A program made the position numbers and the translations under genes. Positions 25,690 to 34,046 of a DNA stretch of 64,000 bases are shown here, piece after piece; position 1 is the stretch's first letter, and every line of letters begins with the position of its first letter. The notes under the pieces were generated by a model that worked only from the letters and a program-made list of their open reading frames with translations, was not told the origin of the DNA and did no database searches. The stretch covers positions 558,001 through 622,000 of the forward strand of contig JABTUW010000004.1 in NCBI GenBank assembly GCA_015075185.1, in the 5' to 3' direction. Origin of the DNA: Anaerolineales bacterium. Lineage in GTDB: Bacteria; Chloroflexota; Anaerolineae; 4572-78; J111.

Positions 25690-25906
25690 AATATTTCTCC
25701 CTTGGCTAAATTGATAAGTGGATACTCTCGCTTCTTACGCAATTCATATTCCGCAGTTTCGGACGAAAAATTAATTGGGTCAGTCAAACAAGAGCATCTC
25801 CGGTGAGTTTAGCGCAAAGAGGCCGTTTATCCATCAGCCAAAAGATTGGTTTTTAACCGTCCAAATGTTCTACGAGAAACTGTCCTTTTGGACAGGCTGA
25901 TAGACC

Positions 25907-26012
25907 CTATCGGAAATAAGAAAAAATAAGGTGACAGGCACTTTTAAACAAAATATAGGCAGGTTTTGTTCAAATAAACTAATTAGCAATCCGATAAGTG
26001 CCTGTCACCTTA
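25907..26012 (+). repeat. MITE-like element, copy A (AAGGTGACAGGCACTT inverted repeat)
   Basis: CTATCGGAAATAAG (25907-25920) leads into AAGGTGACAGGCACTT (25928-25943), which is matched perfectly by AAGTGCCTGTCACCTT (25996-26011). The interior is AT-rich and contains GTTTTGTTCAAAT. A second copy in opposite orientation lies at 29784-29900. No transposase is encoded between the arms. The rest of the 437-base gap around it holds nothing else I recognise. Confidence 0.85.
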
Positions 26013-26126
26013 AATAACAGCCGGGCGGTGAGCACGAAACCGCTTGAATTGAGTTTCACAATATAAACATTGTGTATTATAATCCGCCTGCTATCCCAAA
26101 ACTTAAATCGAAAGAAGGCAGGTTCT

Positions 26127-26342
26127 ATGGCATTAGAACTCAAACAGAAGCGTGCTTTAGCCATTGGCGGCATCATTGGTGCAATTCTGGGAGCGGGTGT
26201 GGCTTATCTGCTGGCTACCGCGCCGGCCGATCTGAAAGAGGGAGAAGAAGTCAAACCCCCCTCGGCCCCTGAGCTGATTGCCCTGACCAGTGCGGCGGCA
26301 GCCCTCATCCGCCGCCTGGATGATATGCGCCGCAGAATGTGA
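26127..26342 (+). CDS. Small membrane protein with a glycine zipper
   Basis: 71 aa from the ATG at 26127, which follows an AAGGCAGG stretch. One membrane helix, GGIIGAILGAGVAYLLA (about 13-29), has Gly spaced every three to four residues. It is followed by an acidic loop and a basic helix RRLDDMRRRM at the end. I do not recognise the family. Precedes argG by 120 bases in the same direction. Confidence 0.6.
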   Translation: MALELKQKRALAIGGIIGAILGAGVAYLLATAPADLKEGEEVKPPSAPELIALTSAAAALIRRLDDMRRRM

Positions 26343-26432
26343 CAAGTGACAAAGCAGCAAGTAGCAAGGTTGCAAGGGGCAAGGTAGCATCTCTATTACC
26401 CTGCGGCTTGTTACTCTGCGTCTCTGCACCCT
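26342..26432. repeat. Weak word tract (AGCAAG / GCAAGG) between the small gene and argG
   Basis: GACAAGTGACAAAGCAGCAAG and following GCAAGG words are partly answered by GCGGCTTGTTACTCTGCG. It begins at the stop codon of the upstream gene. Low symmetry compared with the other elements. Confidence 0.35.
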
Positions 26433-26461
26433 AAATCTAAACATTCTACTTGGAGAAGAAC

Positions 26462-27784
26462 ATGGGAAAAGATAAAAAGAAAAAGGAGCACCGGCTGGCC
26501 CTGGATGCTCCCCCAGCAAAAGCAGAGCGGCCTAAAGTAAAAAAGGTGGTCTTGGCCTACTCCGGCGGGCTGGACACCAGCGTGATCGTGCCCTGGCTGC
26601 GCAACAATTACGGCTGTGAGGTTGTCTGTATGTGCGCCAACCTGGGCCAGGAAGAAGAATTGGATGGCCTGGAAACCAAAGCCCTGGCCTCCGGGGCCAG
26701 CAAATGTTACATCGAAGATTTGCGCGAAGAATTTATTACCCAGTACATCTTCCCAACGCTGCGGGCCGGGGCCATTTATGAGCGCAAGTACCTGCTCGGG
26801 ACCAGCTTTGCCCGCCCCTTGATTGCCCGGCGGCAGGTCGAAATTGCCGAACTGGAAGGGGCCGATGCCGTTGCGCATGGGGCCACCGGCAAAGGCAATG
26901 ATCAGGTCCGCTTTGAACTGACCTACCAGGCGCTTAATCCCCGGCTGCGGGTGATTGCGCCCTGGCGCGAGTGGGACATCCGCTCCCGCGAAGATGCCCT
27001 GGACTACGCCGCCGAGTTCAATGTGCCCGTCTCGGCCACGGTCAAATCCATCTACAGCCGTGACCGCAACATCTGGCACCTCAGCCACGAGGGCGGCATT
27101 CTCGAAGATCCCTGGATTGAGCCGGAACGGGCCATGTACCAGATGACGGTAGACCCGCAGGATGCGCCCGACCAGCCGGAGTATGTCGAGATTGATTTTC
27201 AAGAGGGCATTCCCAAGCGGCTCAACGGCGAAGCCAAAGGCCCCATTGGCCTCGTGACCACGCTCAACGAAATCGGCGGGCGGCATGGGGTGGGCCGGGT
27301 AGACCTGGTGGAAAACCGGCTGGTCGGAATGAAGAGTCACGGCGTGTACGAGACGCCCGGCGGCACGATTCTGGTCGAAGCGCACCAGGGCCTGGAGCAG
27401 CTTTGCCTGGACAAGCAAACGCTACACTACAAAGAGTTGATCGCCCACAAGTATGCTGAATTGGTCTACAACGGCCAGTGGTACACGCCCCTGCGCGAGG
27501 CGCTCGACGCCTTTGTAGCGGTAACACAGCGCCATGTTACCGGCACGGTCCGGCTGAAATTATACAAAGGTCACATTATGCTGGTTGGGCGCAAGTCACC
27601 TTACAGCCTCTACCGCGAAGATTATGCCACTTTTGGCGAAGAGGATGTCTACAACCAGGAGGACGCCGAGGGCTTCATCAAGCTCTTTGGTCTGCCGATG
27701 AAGGTCCAGGCCATGCTCGACATCGAGGGCGTGCGCCGGGGAGTACACGAGGAGCCGGACTACAGTAAATTCAAACGAGATTAG
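26462..27784 (+). CDS. argG: Argininosuccinate synthase
   Basis: The start is placed at ATG 26462, after GGAG; an in-frame TTG at 26450 is less likely. The protein has 440 aa with a Lys/Ala/Pro-rich N-terminal extension of about 25 residues before VVLAYSGGLDTSVI, the ATP-binding PP-loop. HGATGKGNDQVRFE and SIYSRDRNIWHLSHEGG are family motifs. It joins citrulline and aspartate using ATP in arginine synthesis. It is followed by argH after 69 bases that contain a palindromic element starting at the stop codon. Confidence 0.95.
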   Translation: MGKDKKKKEHRLALDAPPAKAERPKVKKVVLAYSGGLDTSVIVPWLRNNYGCEVVCMCANLGQEEELDGLETKALASGASKCYIEDLREEFITQYIFPTLRAGAIYERKYLLGTSFARPLIARRQVEIAELEGADAVAHGATGKGNDQVRFELTYQALNPRLRVIAPWREWDIRSREDALDYAAEFNVPVSATVKSIYSRDRNIWHLSHEGGILEDPWIEPERAMYQMTVDPQDAPDQPEYVEIDFQEGIPKRLNGEAKGPIGLVTTLNEIGGRHGVGRVDLVENRLVGMKSHGVYETPGGTILVEAHQGLEQLCLDKQTLHYKELIAHKYAELVYNGQWYTPLREALDAFVAVTQRHVTGTVRLKLYKGHIMLVGRKSPYSLYREDYATFGEEDVYNQEDAEGFIKLFGLPMKVQAMLDIEGVRRGVHEEPDYSKFKRD

Positions 27785-27840
27785 GTAGACGGTAGACGGG
27801 GCAGAATATCCCTGTCTACTGTCTACCGTCTACTGTCTAC
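27784..27840. repeat. Palindromic word element (GTAGACG)n / (GTCTAC)n
   Basis: GTAGACGGTAGACGGGGCAG (27785-27804) and then CTGTCTACTGTCTACCGTCT plus ACTGTCTAC (27812-27840). It begins at the argG stop codon and ends 13 bases before the argH start, so it occupies the whole argG-argH spacer. Confidence 0.85.
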
Positions 27841-27853
27841 TTGGGGTGTGACA

Positions 27854-29242
27854 ATGACTCAACTCTGGGGCGGTCGCTTTAGCGGACAAACAGACCCGCT
27901 CATGCGCCAATTCCAGGACAGTATTTACTTTGATGTCCGGCTGTGGGAAGCCGACCTGGACGGCAGCATGGCTTATGCCCGCGGGCTGGCCCGTGCCGGC
28001 ATCATCAGCGAAGAAGAGGCCGACGTTTTGCAGGACGGCCTCGACGAAATCCGGGCCGAGTTTGCCCAGAACCGCTTTGAGCTGAAAGCCGGCGACGAGG
28101 ATATTCACACCGCCGTCGAGCGCCGCCTGGGGGAACTGGTCGGCGAGGTGGCCGGCAAGCTGCACACCGGCCGCTCCCGCAACGACCAGGCCGCCACCGA
28201 TACCCGTCTCTGGCTTAAGCGGCAGATTGTAAGGCTGCGGGCGCAGGTTGTCATGTTGCAGCAGGCCATCCTGGCCAAAGCCGACGAATATTTCAATGTG
28301 ATCATGCCCGGCTACACCCACCTGCAGCAGGCCCAGCCGGTGCGCTTTGCTCACTGGCTGCTCAGCTACGGCTGGATGCTGCAGCGCGACAAGGAACGGC
28401 TGGACGATCTGACCCGGCGGGTGGACGTGCTGCCGCTCGGCAGCGGGGCCTTGGCCGGCAACCCGCTGGGCATTGACCGCCCCTTTCTGGCCGAGGCGTT
28501 GGGCTTTGCCGCGCTGTCCGCCAACAGCATGGACGCTGTCGGCGACCGCGATTACCTGCTGGAGTTTCTGAGTTGGGCAGCGATCACCCAGGTCCATCTC
28601 AGCCGGCTGGCCGAGGATTTGATCCTCTACAGCAGCCGCGAGTTTGGCTTTGTCGCCATTGCCGATGCTTACTCGACTGGCTCCAGCCTGATGCCGCAGA
28701 AAAAGAACGCCGACTCGCTCGAATTGATCCGGGGCAAAACCGGGCGGGTCGCCGGCCACCTGACCAGCCTGCTGACGACCCTCAAGGGCCTGCCTTCAAC
28801 CTACAACAAGGATTTGCAAGAAGACAAAGAGCCGCTCTTTGACACCGTAGACACGCTCATGCTGACCCTGCCCATTACCACGGGGGTGGTCAGCACCCTG
28901 ACCGTAGACGCCTCCAAAATCTACGACTCGATGGACAGCGCCATGCTGGCGACCGAACTGGCCGATTATCTGGTGACGAAGGGCATGCCCTTTCGCCAGG
29001 CCCACCACCTGGTCGGCGAAATCGTGCGCAAAGCCATCGAACTGGACCAGCCTCTCTTTTCCTTCCCCCTGGCCGCTTACCAGCAGTTCAGCCCCCTCTT
29101 TGACCGAGATGTTCACCAATGGCTCACCTTCAACCGCGCCGCCGACCGCCGCACCAGTCCCGGCGGCACGGGCGAAAGCTCTGTGCGCGAGCAGTTGGAG
29201 TCGCTGCGGGCGTTGGTGGGGGAAAAGGAGGACGATGAATGA
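27854..29242 (+). CDS. argH: Argininosuccinate lyase
   Basis: The protein has 462 aa from the ATG at 27854; a GTG two codons earlier is possible. It has the fumarase/aspartase signature GSSLMPQKKNAD, with the catalytic Ser loop, and the N-terminal TQLWGGRFSGQTDPL typical of ArgH. It cleaves argininosuccinate to arginine and fumarate, the step after ArgG. Its end overlaps the next gene by ATGA (29239-29242). Confidence 0.95.
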   Translation: MTQLWGGRFSGQTDPLMRQFQDSIYFDVRLWEADLDGSMAYARGLARAGIISEEEADVLQDGLDEIRAEFAQNRFELKAGDEDIHTAVERRLGELVGEVAGKLHTGRSRNDQAATDTRLWLKRQIVRLRAQVVMLQQAILAKADEYFNVIMPGYTHLQQAQPVRFAHWLLSYGWMLQRDKERLDDLTRRVDVLPLGSGALAGNPLGIDRPFLAEALGFAALSANSMDAVGDRDYLLEFLSWAAITQVHLSRLAEDLILYSSREFGFVAIADAYSTGSSLMPQKKNADSLELIRGKTGRVAGHLTSLLTTLKGLPSTYNKDLQEDKEPLFDTVDTLMLTLPITTGVVSTLTVDASKIYDSMDSAMLATELADYLVTKGMPFRQAHHLVGEIVRKAIELDQPLFSFPLAAYQQFSPLFDRDVHQWLTFNRAADRRTSPGGTGESSVREQLESLRALVGEKEDDE

Positions 29243-29772
29243 AAATCAAAATCAACCGCGCTCCTGTACTAACCCTGTGGGCAGCGGTGGTGGCCGAGCG
29301 GCTGGGCTATGACCGTGACGCCGCCCTGACCCTCGGCAAAGGCGTGGCCGGGCTGAATGCCCAATCCAAAGGGCGCAGGTTGGGCATTTTTGAAGAGTCC
29401 AAAGGGGACAAAAAAGAGGAACGGGAGCCGAAAAAACGGACGGCAGGCGAGCAGTATTCGGTGACGGTGTTGGGCCGGCCTGTGCCTGTCGTCGAGACGG
29501 ATGACGGCGTGCGGGCGACGATCAAGGGGGAAGCGATCAAGCCGGACAGCGTCCAGCGCTACCTGGAGAATAAGTTTGGCGATAATTTAGCCGAGGTCCA
29601 GGCAGCTATGCAAGGGCTGGCCAAGGCTTACAATGCCAGCCAACTGGCCAGGCAAGCCTACGATCTTTACGAGCAGTTTCGCCCCGCTATTCCCGAAGGC
29701 AAAAAAGGCTGGGGCGCTGCCGGGGATTTGGACCTTGACTACATTCGTTCCCTGGCCAAGAAAGAAAGTTGA
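29239..29772 (+). CDS. Unknown protein translationally coupled to argH
   Basis: 177 aa; ATG overlaps the argH stop. The N-terminal part has PVLTLWAAVVAERLGYDRDAALTLGKGVAGLNAQSKGRRLGIF-like sequence, helical with a Trp. A Lys/Glu-rich linker (about 50-70) and a short domain follow, with VTVLGRPVPV and AIKPDSVQRYLENKFG. No membrane segment or catalytic motif is recognised. Coupling to argH is by position only; a role in arginine synthesis is not shown. Confidence 0.75.
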   Translation: MKIKINRAPVLTLWAAVVAERLGYDRDAALTLGKGVAGLNAQSKGRRLGIFEESKGDKKEEREPKKRTAGEQYSVTVLGRPVPVVETDDGVRATIKGEAIKPDSVQRYLENKFGDNLAEVQAAMQGLAKAYNASQLARQAYDLYEQFRPAIPEGKKGWGAAGDLDLDYIRSLAKKES

Positions 29773-29783
29773 CAGTAGACATT

Positions 29784-29900
29784 ATCGGGATTAAGGTGAC
29801 AGGCACTTACCGGGCTAAGAATTGGGCTGATTCGAACAAAAAGTGCCTGTATTAGTGTTGAAAAGTGCCTGTCACCTGGTTTTTCCTTATTTCCGATAGA
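29784..29900 (-). repeat. MITE-like element, copy B, inverted relative to copy A
   Basis: Reading the minus strand, CTATCGGAAATAAGG leads to AGGTGACAGGCACTTTT, an interior with TTTTTGTTCGAAT, and TAAGTGCCTGTCACCTTAAT. The ends match copy A at 25907-26012 almost base for base, while the interior has diverged. A third partial AAGTGCCTGT lies inside (29841-29850). The inner repeat is AAGGTGACAGGCACTT (29793-29808) against AAGTGCCTGTCACCT (29863-29877). Confidence 0.85.
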
Positions 29901-29910
29901 GTGTAGTAGA

Positions 29911-30909
29911 TTACCACGGTGTTGAAGGTAGAGTTGTTTTGACCCGTCCCTGCTGGATCAACCAGCTTACCGCTTCATAAATCGCTTCCAATGAACTATA
30001 GCGTGGCTGATAACCCAGCAGCCGCTGCGCTTTGGCAATGCTGGCGTTGGGACTGTGGGCAATGTGATCCCAGGTAATGGCCGCATCCTCCTCCGTAACC
30101 GTCTGCCGCCACTCGGGCCAGGGCAAAAAGCGCAGCCGGGCTGGTTGGCCGAACCAGGCGGCGACCGCTTCGGCGTAGCCGCGCAACGTCAGCGCCGCCG
30201 GTGAGACGGCGTGGAAACTCTCGCCCACGGCTTTATCCCAATGAACCAGAGCTTGCATAAAGATTTGGGCCACATCGTCGGCGTGGACATGGTGGACGGT
30301 TTCCATGCCGATATTGGGTAGCGCCACCTCTTCCCCTTGAGCCAGGCGGCTAAAAACCTCGTTTTTGAGATGCCCCGCCGGATTTACGATCTCCCAACCC
30401 GGCCCGACAATATGCCCCGGATGCAGGGCTGTCGCCGGAAAGCCGGTGTAACGCGCTTCGTGTAATAAGTAGGCTTCAATTGCTGCCTTTTGAATGCCGT
30501 AGGTATTAAAGGGCCGGCGCGGTTGATCTTCGGTCGTCGGCACCTGGGCGCTGGGACCATAAATCCAAATGGTACCGCAGTGCAAAAAACGCTTGACCTG
30601 CCCCCGCAGCGCCTCGACTAGGTGACGGGCGCTGTCCAGGGTAAAGCAGATCATATCAATCACCACATCCGGCTCCAACGCCTGCACCTTTTGCCCAAAC
30701 GTTCCCGCTTTTTCTTCGGCAGTCCGATCCACAACCATGCGCTGAACCGACTCCCAGGCAGGGTGAGACTGGTACGGCTGGCGTTCGCCCCGCGTCAGGC
30801 AGATGACCTCATAGCCAGCCGCCACCAAGCGGGGCGCCAGATACGTGCCCACGTGGCCCGTGCCGCCGATAATGACCACCCGCTTTATTTCAGGTTTTGA
30901 TACTGGCAT
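29911..30909 (-). CDS. NAD-dependent epimerase/dehydratase family protein
   Basis: The protein has 332 aa of the extended short-chain dehydrogenase type. The Rossmann motif IGGTGHVGTYLAPRLVAAG (about 14-32) is followed by FLHCGTIWIYG. The catalytic Tyr-x3-Lys appears as TYGIQKAAIEAY (about 171-182). HADDVAQIFMQAL lies downstream. It likely acts on a nucleotide sugar or similar substrate, but no sugar gene flanks it. No ribosome-binding site precedes the ATG at 30909, so the start is tentative. The following gap 30910-31211 holds nothing I recognise. Confidence 0.82.
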   Translation of the reverse strand: MPVSKPEIKRVVIIGGTGHVGTYLAPRLVAAGYEVICLTRGERQPYQSHPAWESVQRMVVDRTAEEKAGTFGQKVQALEPDVVIDMICFTLDSARHLVEALRGQVKRFLHCGTIWIYGPSAQVPTTEDQPRRPFNTYGIQKAAIEAYLLHEARYTGFPATALHPGHIVGPGWEIVNPAGHLKNEVFSRLAQGEEVALPNIGMETVHHVHADDVAQIFMQALVHWDKAVGESFHAVSPAALTLRGYAEAVAAWFGQPARLRFLPWPEWRQTVTEEDAAITWDHIAHSPNASIAKAQRLLGYQPRYSSLEAIYEAVSWLIQQGRVKTTLPSTPW

Positions 30910-31211
30910 TTTGTATCACCGACCAAAAGATTTTGTCATATTAAAATCTACATTAATACAAAAGGCAAATTTCTACTCAGTGGATAGTGCAAGGAAAATC
31001 TCCATAATGCAGGTATTTTCACCTGTATGGAGGCATCTTGATAATCAGAACCTTCACATGAGCGATTGGAGAGGAGTGGAAAAATAATCCTCTTGCTCCA
31101 GCAGAGTCATCCAGATTAGTATTGACCCAAATTATGCTACAATCATCCCAAAATTGACCCCAAGCCCAAACATCAATAAAATGAGCCATCTTACTTGAAG
31201 GAGATAGGCTC

Positions 31212-32147
31212 ATGGCCCATGGCACCCACAACGCTTTGCCCGACCCACGCAACGAGAACATTTTAATTTACGTCAACGGAGAATTATACCCCCGCAACGA
31301 GGCCAAGATCTCGGTTTTTGACAGCGGTTACTTGGTCGGCGATGGGGTGTGGGAAGCGGTCAGGCTGCACGACGGTGTCCTGGTCTTTCTCGACGAGCAT
31401 CTGGACCGGCTCTGGCAGGGGGCGGCGACCATTGGGCTGGACATCAGCATGACTCGCGAAGCCTTAATCGGGGAAATATGGAAAACTTTGCGGGCCAACG
31501 GGATGCATGACCACGTTCACGTGCGCTTTATGCTGACGCGGGGCATCAAAAAGACACCCTCCCAGGATCCACGTTTAACTCTCAGCGGGCCGAACCTGGT
31601 CATCATTCCCGAACACAAACAAGCCGACCCGGCGACCAGAGAAAAAGGGGTGCGCCTCTTTACCTCAACCATCCGGCGCGGCTCGCCCGACTACCTTGAT
31701 CCGCGCCTCAACTGCCACAGCAAACTGCACGAAGTGATGGCTCTGGTCCAGGCGCTCAAGGCCGGGGCCGACGAAGCGCTTATGCTGGACATTCACGGCT
31801 TTGTCAGCACCTGCAACGCCACCAATTTTTTCATGGTCAAAAAAGGAGAAGTCTGGACTTCAACCGGACAGTACTGTATGAACGGCATCACCCGGGGCAA
31901 AATCATCTACGCCTGCCACAAGCATGGTCTCCCCTGCTATCAGAAAAATTTTTCCCTGTTTGACGTCTATGGGGCCGATGAAGCTTTTGTCACCGGCACC
32001 TTTGGCGGCCTGACTCCAGTCATCGAGGTGGATGGGCGCACCATTGGCGAGGGTAAGTTTGGGCCAATGACCCGTCGCCTGACGGGGTTATACCAGGAAG
32101 AAATTGACCTGGCCGTGCAGGCCGCTAAAAAACAGAATGGAGCATGA
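31212..32147 (+). CDS. Class IV aminotransferase (branched-chain/D-amino-acid aminotransferase-like)
   Basis: The protein has 311 aa from ATG 31212 with AAGGAG eight bases upstream. Fold type IV features: VFDSGYLVGDGVWEAVRLHDG near residue 38, the PLP lysine in LNCHSKLHEVMALVQA, and FVTGTFGGLTPV near the end, where BCATs have the phosphate-binding TGT. IlvE-like transamination of branched-chain amino acids or D-amino acids is expected. The next gene starts three bases after its stop, so the sulfotransferase-like protein is probably a functional partner. Confidence 0.85.
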   Translation: MAHGTHNALPDPRNENILIYVNGELYPRNEAKISVFDSGYLVGDGVWEAVRLHDGVLVFLDEHLDRLWQGAATIGLDISMTREALIGEIWKTLRANGMHDHVHVRFMLTRGIKKTPSQDPRLTLSGPNLVIIPEHKQADPATREKGVRLFTSTIRRGSPDYLDPRLNCHSKLHEVMALVQALKAGADEALMLDIHGFVSTCNATNFFMVKKGEVWTSTGQYCMNGITRGKIIYACHKHGLPCYQKNFSLFDVYGADEAFVTGTFGGLTPVIEVDGRTIGEGKFGPMTRRLTGLYQEEIDLAVQAAKKQNGA

Positions 32148-32150
32148 CCG

Positions 32151-32885
32151 ATGACCCAACGTATCTGCCTCTGGTCCGGCCCGCGCAATATTTCGACGGC
32201 GTTGATGTACTCCTTTGCCCAACGGAACGATACCACCGTTGTTGACGAACCGCTCTACGCCCACTATCTCTCGACGACCGAGGCCCATACCTACCATCCC
32301 GGCGCGGCTGATGTAATTGCCGTGCAGGAAAATGATGGGGTTAAAGTTGTTCGCGATGTTATTTTGGGGGACTATCCCACGCCGCTGGTCTTTTTCAAAC
32401 ACATGACCCACCACCTGGTCAATCTTGACTGGAGCTTTCTTGACCAAACCATCAACATCCTGCTCACGCGCGACCCCCGCGATATGCTGCCTTCTTACGC
32501 CAAAAACGTCGAACAGCCCACCCTCCGCGATACCGATTACGCCGACCACCTCAAGCTGCTGGATTACCTCCGCTCGCGAGGACAAACGCCGCCGGTCCTT
32601 GACGCGAAACAGGTCCTGCTCAATCCGCGCGGGGTGCTCACTCGCCTCTGTGTTCAGATTGGCATCCCCTTTGAGGAGGCCATGCTGAGTTGGAAAGCCG
32701 GGGCGCGGCCGGAAGATGGCGTCTGGGCCAAATACTGGTATCATGCCGTCCACCAGTCCACTGGATTTCAACCCTACCAACCCAAAACCACTCCCTTCCC
32801 TGAACATTTGCAGCCCCTGCTGGCCGAGTGCCAGCCGTATTATGAGCAGTTGGCTGCCCTGGCTATCCAGACTGATGAAGTCTGA
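32151..32885 (+). CDS. Sulfotransferase-like P-loop protein
   Basis: The protein has 244 aa. The N-terminal WSGPRNISTALMYSFAQR (about 6-23) resembles the PAPS phosphate-binding loop of sulfotransferases. VVDEPLYAHYL follows, and a second motif, LLTRDPRDMLPSYAKN (about 103-118), matches the 3'-phosphate-binding RDPRD segment. It is co-transcribed with the aminotransferase IV gene. The acceptor is unknown. Kinase-like activity cannot be excluded for this divergent group. Confidence 0.75.
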   Translation: MTQRICLWSGPRNISTALMYSFAQRNDTTVVDEPLYAHYLSTTEAHTYHPGAADVIAVQENDGVKVVRDVILGDYPTPLVFFKHMTHHLVNLDWSFLDQTINILLTRDPRDMLPSYAKNVEQPTLRDTDYADHLKLLDYLRSRGQTPPVLDAKQVLLNPRGVLTRLCVQIGIPFEEAMLSWKAGARPEDGVWAKYWYHAVHQSTGFQPYQPKTTPFPEHLQPLLAECQPYYEQLAALAIQTDEV

Positions 32886-32892
32886 ACGCCTT

Positions 32893-33228
32893 TCACCAGC
32901 GGTGGGCATTATACGCGTGATCCTTCTGAAGAGAACCTTCTGGCAGAGGCCGGCGGTTGAATAAAATCAGCCGGGAACGGACCTGTTCATCTATCAGATT
33001 GGTTTCGCCGCCGGCCAGAGCCAAAATCAGAGCCAGCCCGACGATGACCAACAAACACTGAGGTAGCGCGCCGTTGTGAAGGAGAGGGTCGAGGCCGAGA
33101 ATTGACATGACCAGGCTCGACCCCAGGAACAATCCCAGGTAGACCCCTACCGCCCGGCCCAGGATCGTCCGCAGCCGGCCGGGTTTGCTTTGGAAATCAT
33201 CCGCCTCACTATCGGGGAACATACTCAT
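32893..33228 (-). CDS. Small membrane protein of unknown function
   Basis: 111 aa with two hydrophobic helices: VGVYLGLFLGSSLVMSILG (about 28-46) and LLVIVGLALILALAG (about 59-73). The N-terminal tail is polar and the C-terminal tail basic. Its start overlaps the stop of the upstream ParB-like gene (33225-33228, ATGA), so the two are co-translated. I do not recognise the family. Confidence 0.65.
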   Translation of the reverse strand: MSMFPDSEADDFQSKPGRLRTILGRAVGVYLGLFLGSSLVMSILGLDPLLHNGALPQCLLVIVGLALILALAGGETNLIDEQVRSRLILFNRRPLPEGSLQKDHAYNAHRW

Positions 33229-33740
33229 TTCTCCTTTTCAGGCTCCGCCCGGCAGCTTTGCCAGACCCGCACTTCGGCATATATCTCCATTTGGCCCAGC
33301 GCCCTGGCGACCGAGATACGATGATGGCCGTCGCGCACATAGTAAATATCGTCCACCTGGACTAATTCAACCGGGGGTAAGGCTATCCCCAGTCGCCAGG
33401 CAGTAGCGACTTGTAGCCAGCGGCTTTTCAGGTGATCGTGCAGGGGATAGAAATTGAGGTCAAAATCTTGACACCGCCCCTGGCTGCCCCGAATCTGGCA
33501 AAGGGGCACCGCCTGAATGCCGGCAGAGTAGCGATTACCGGCAGGATAGTTGGCCTCGATCTCGGCCAGGTTGAGCAGGTGGCGCGGTTTCCTGGTGAGA
33601 GCGGCCCACATCTGACCCAGCCAGCCCAAAGTACAGACCCGATGATAGAGCCGCCGTGCTGTCTGCTCCGCTCGTTGGACGGTATCGGCATGGCTATAGC
33701 TAACCCCAATTGACGCTGCTTGGGCGAAGTGAAGCATCAT
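33225..33740 (-). CDS. Second ParB-like (DGxHRxSVARA) domain protein
   Basis: 171 aa. Residues 77-150 align along their length with the 303-aa protein at 15706-16617: VPLCQIRGSQGRCQDF against IPLQNIAGSTGRYEDF, and IYYVRDGHHRISVARALG against VYFVKDGNHRVSVARALS. The long C-terminal part of the larger protein is missing. An N-terminal helical segment of about 70 residues is unique. Coupled to a small membrane protein. Function unknown. Confidence 0.72.
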   Translation of the reverse strand: MMLHFAQAASIGVSYSHADTVQRAEQTARRLYHRVCTLGWLGQMWAALTRKPRHLLNLAEIEANYPAGNRYSAGIQAVPLCQIRGSQGRCQDFDLNFYPLHDHLKSRWLQVATAWRLGIALPPVELVQVDDIYYVRDGHHRISVARALGQMEIYAEVRVWQSCRAEPEKEK

Positions 33741-33968
33741 TACCCCCTGTTTTTCATACCGTGAATTAACTAAAGAGGTGCTATTGGTTTGTAGCTTGTT
33801 GAGGAGGGACGAAGGAATCGGCCGTAGTGTGGTCGTTCGTTCACTTGTTTAACGGCTCCACTATAACGGAAAAAAGCCGGGGGGTACAGGTAAATTGCCT
33901 CCCTGTTACCTGACTCTTTGAGGAGGTTTGTCAGACGCTAAAAAGTTTCGATAACCGAAATCGGTAAT

Positions 33969-34032
33969 CGTAGAGGCGACCCTTGCGGTCGCCTCGCGGT
34001 CGCCCTAAGCGGGGGCAGGCCCCGCCGCTACG
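33969..34032. repeat. GGCGACC...GGTCGCC and GGGGC...GCCCC hairpin pair
   Basis: CGTAG at 33969 and CTACG at 34028 bracket two hairpins: GGCGACCCTTGCGGTCGCC (33974-33992) and CGGGGGCAGGCCCCG (34010-34024). It lies just after the 3' end of the FHA gene on the minus strand and may terminate it. The remainder of the 306-base gap holds a short CGATAACCGAAATCGGTAAT palindrome. Confidence 0.7.
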
Positions 34033-34046
34033 TTGGGGTCTAGCGT

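Noticed and set aside
25907..29900. Composite transposon around argGH
   Set aside because: The two flanking elements are about 110 bases, encode no protein, and no transposase lies inside or beside them.
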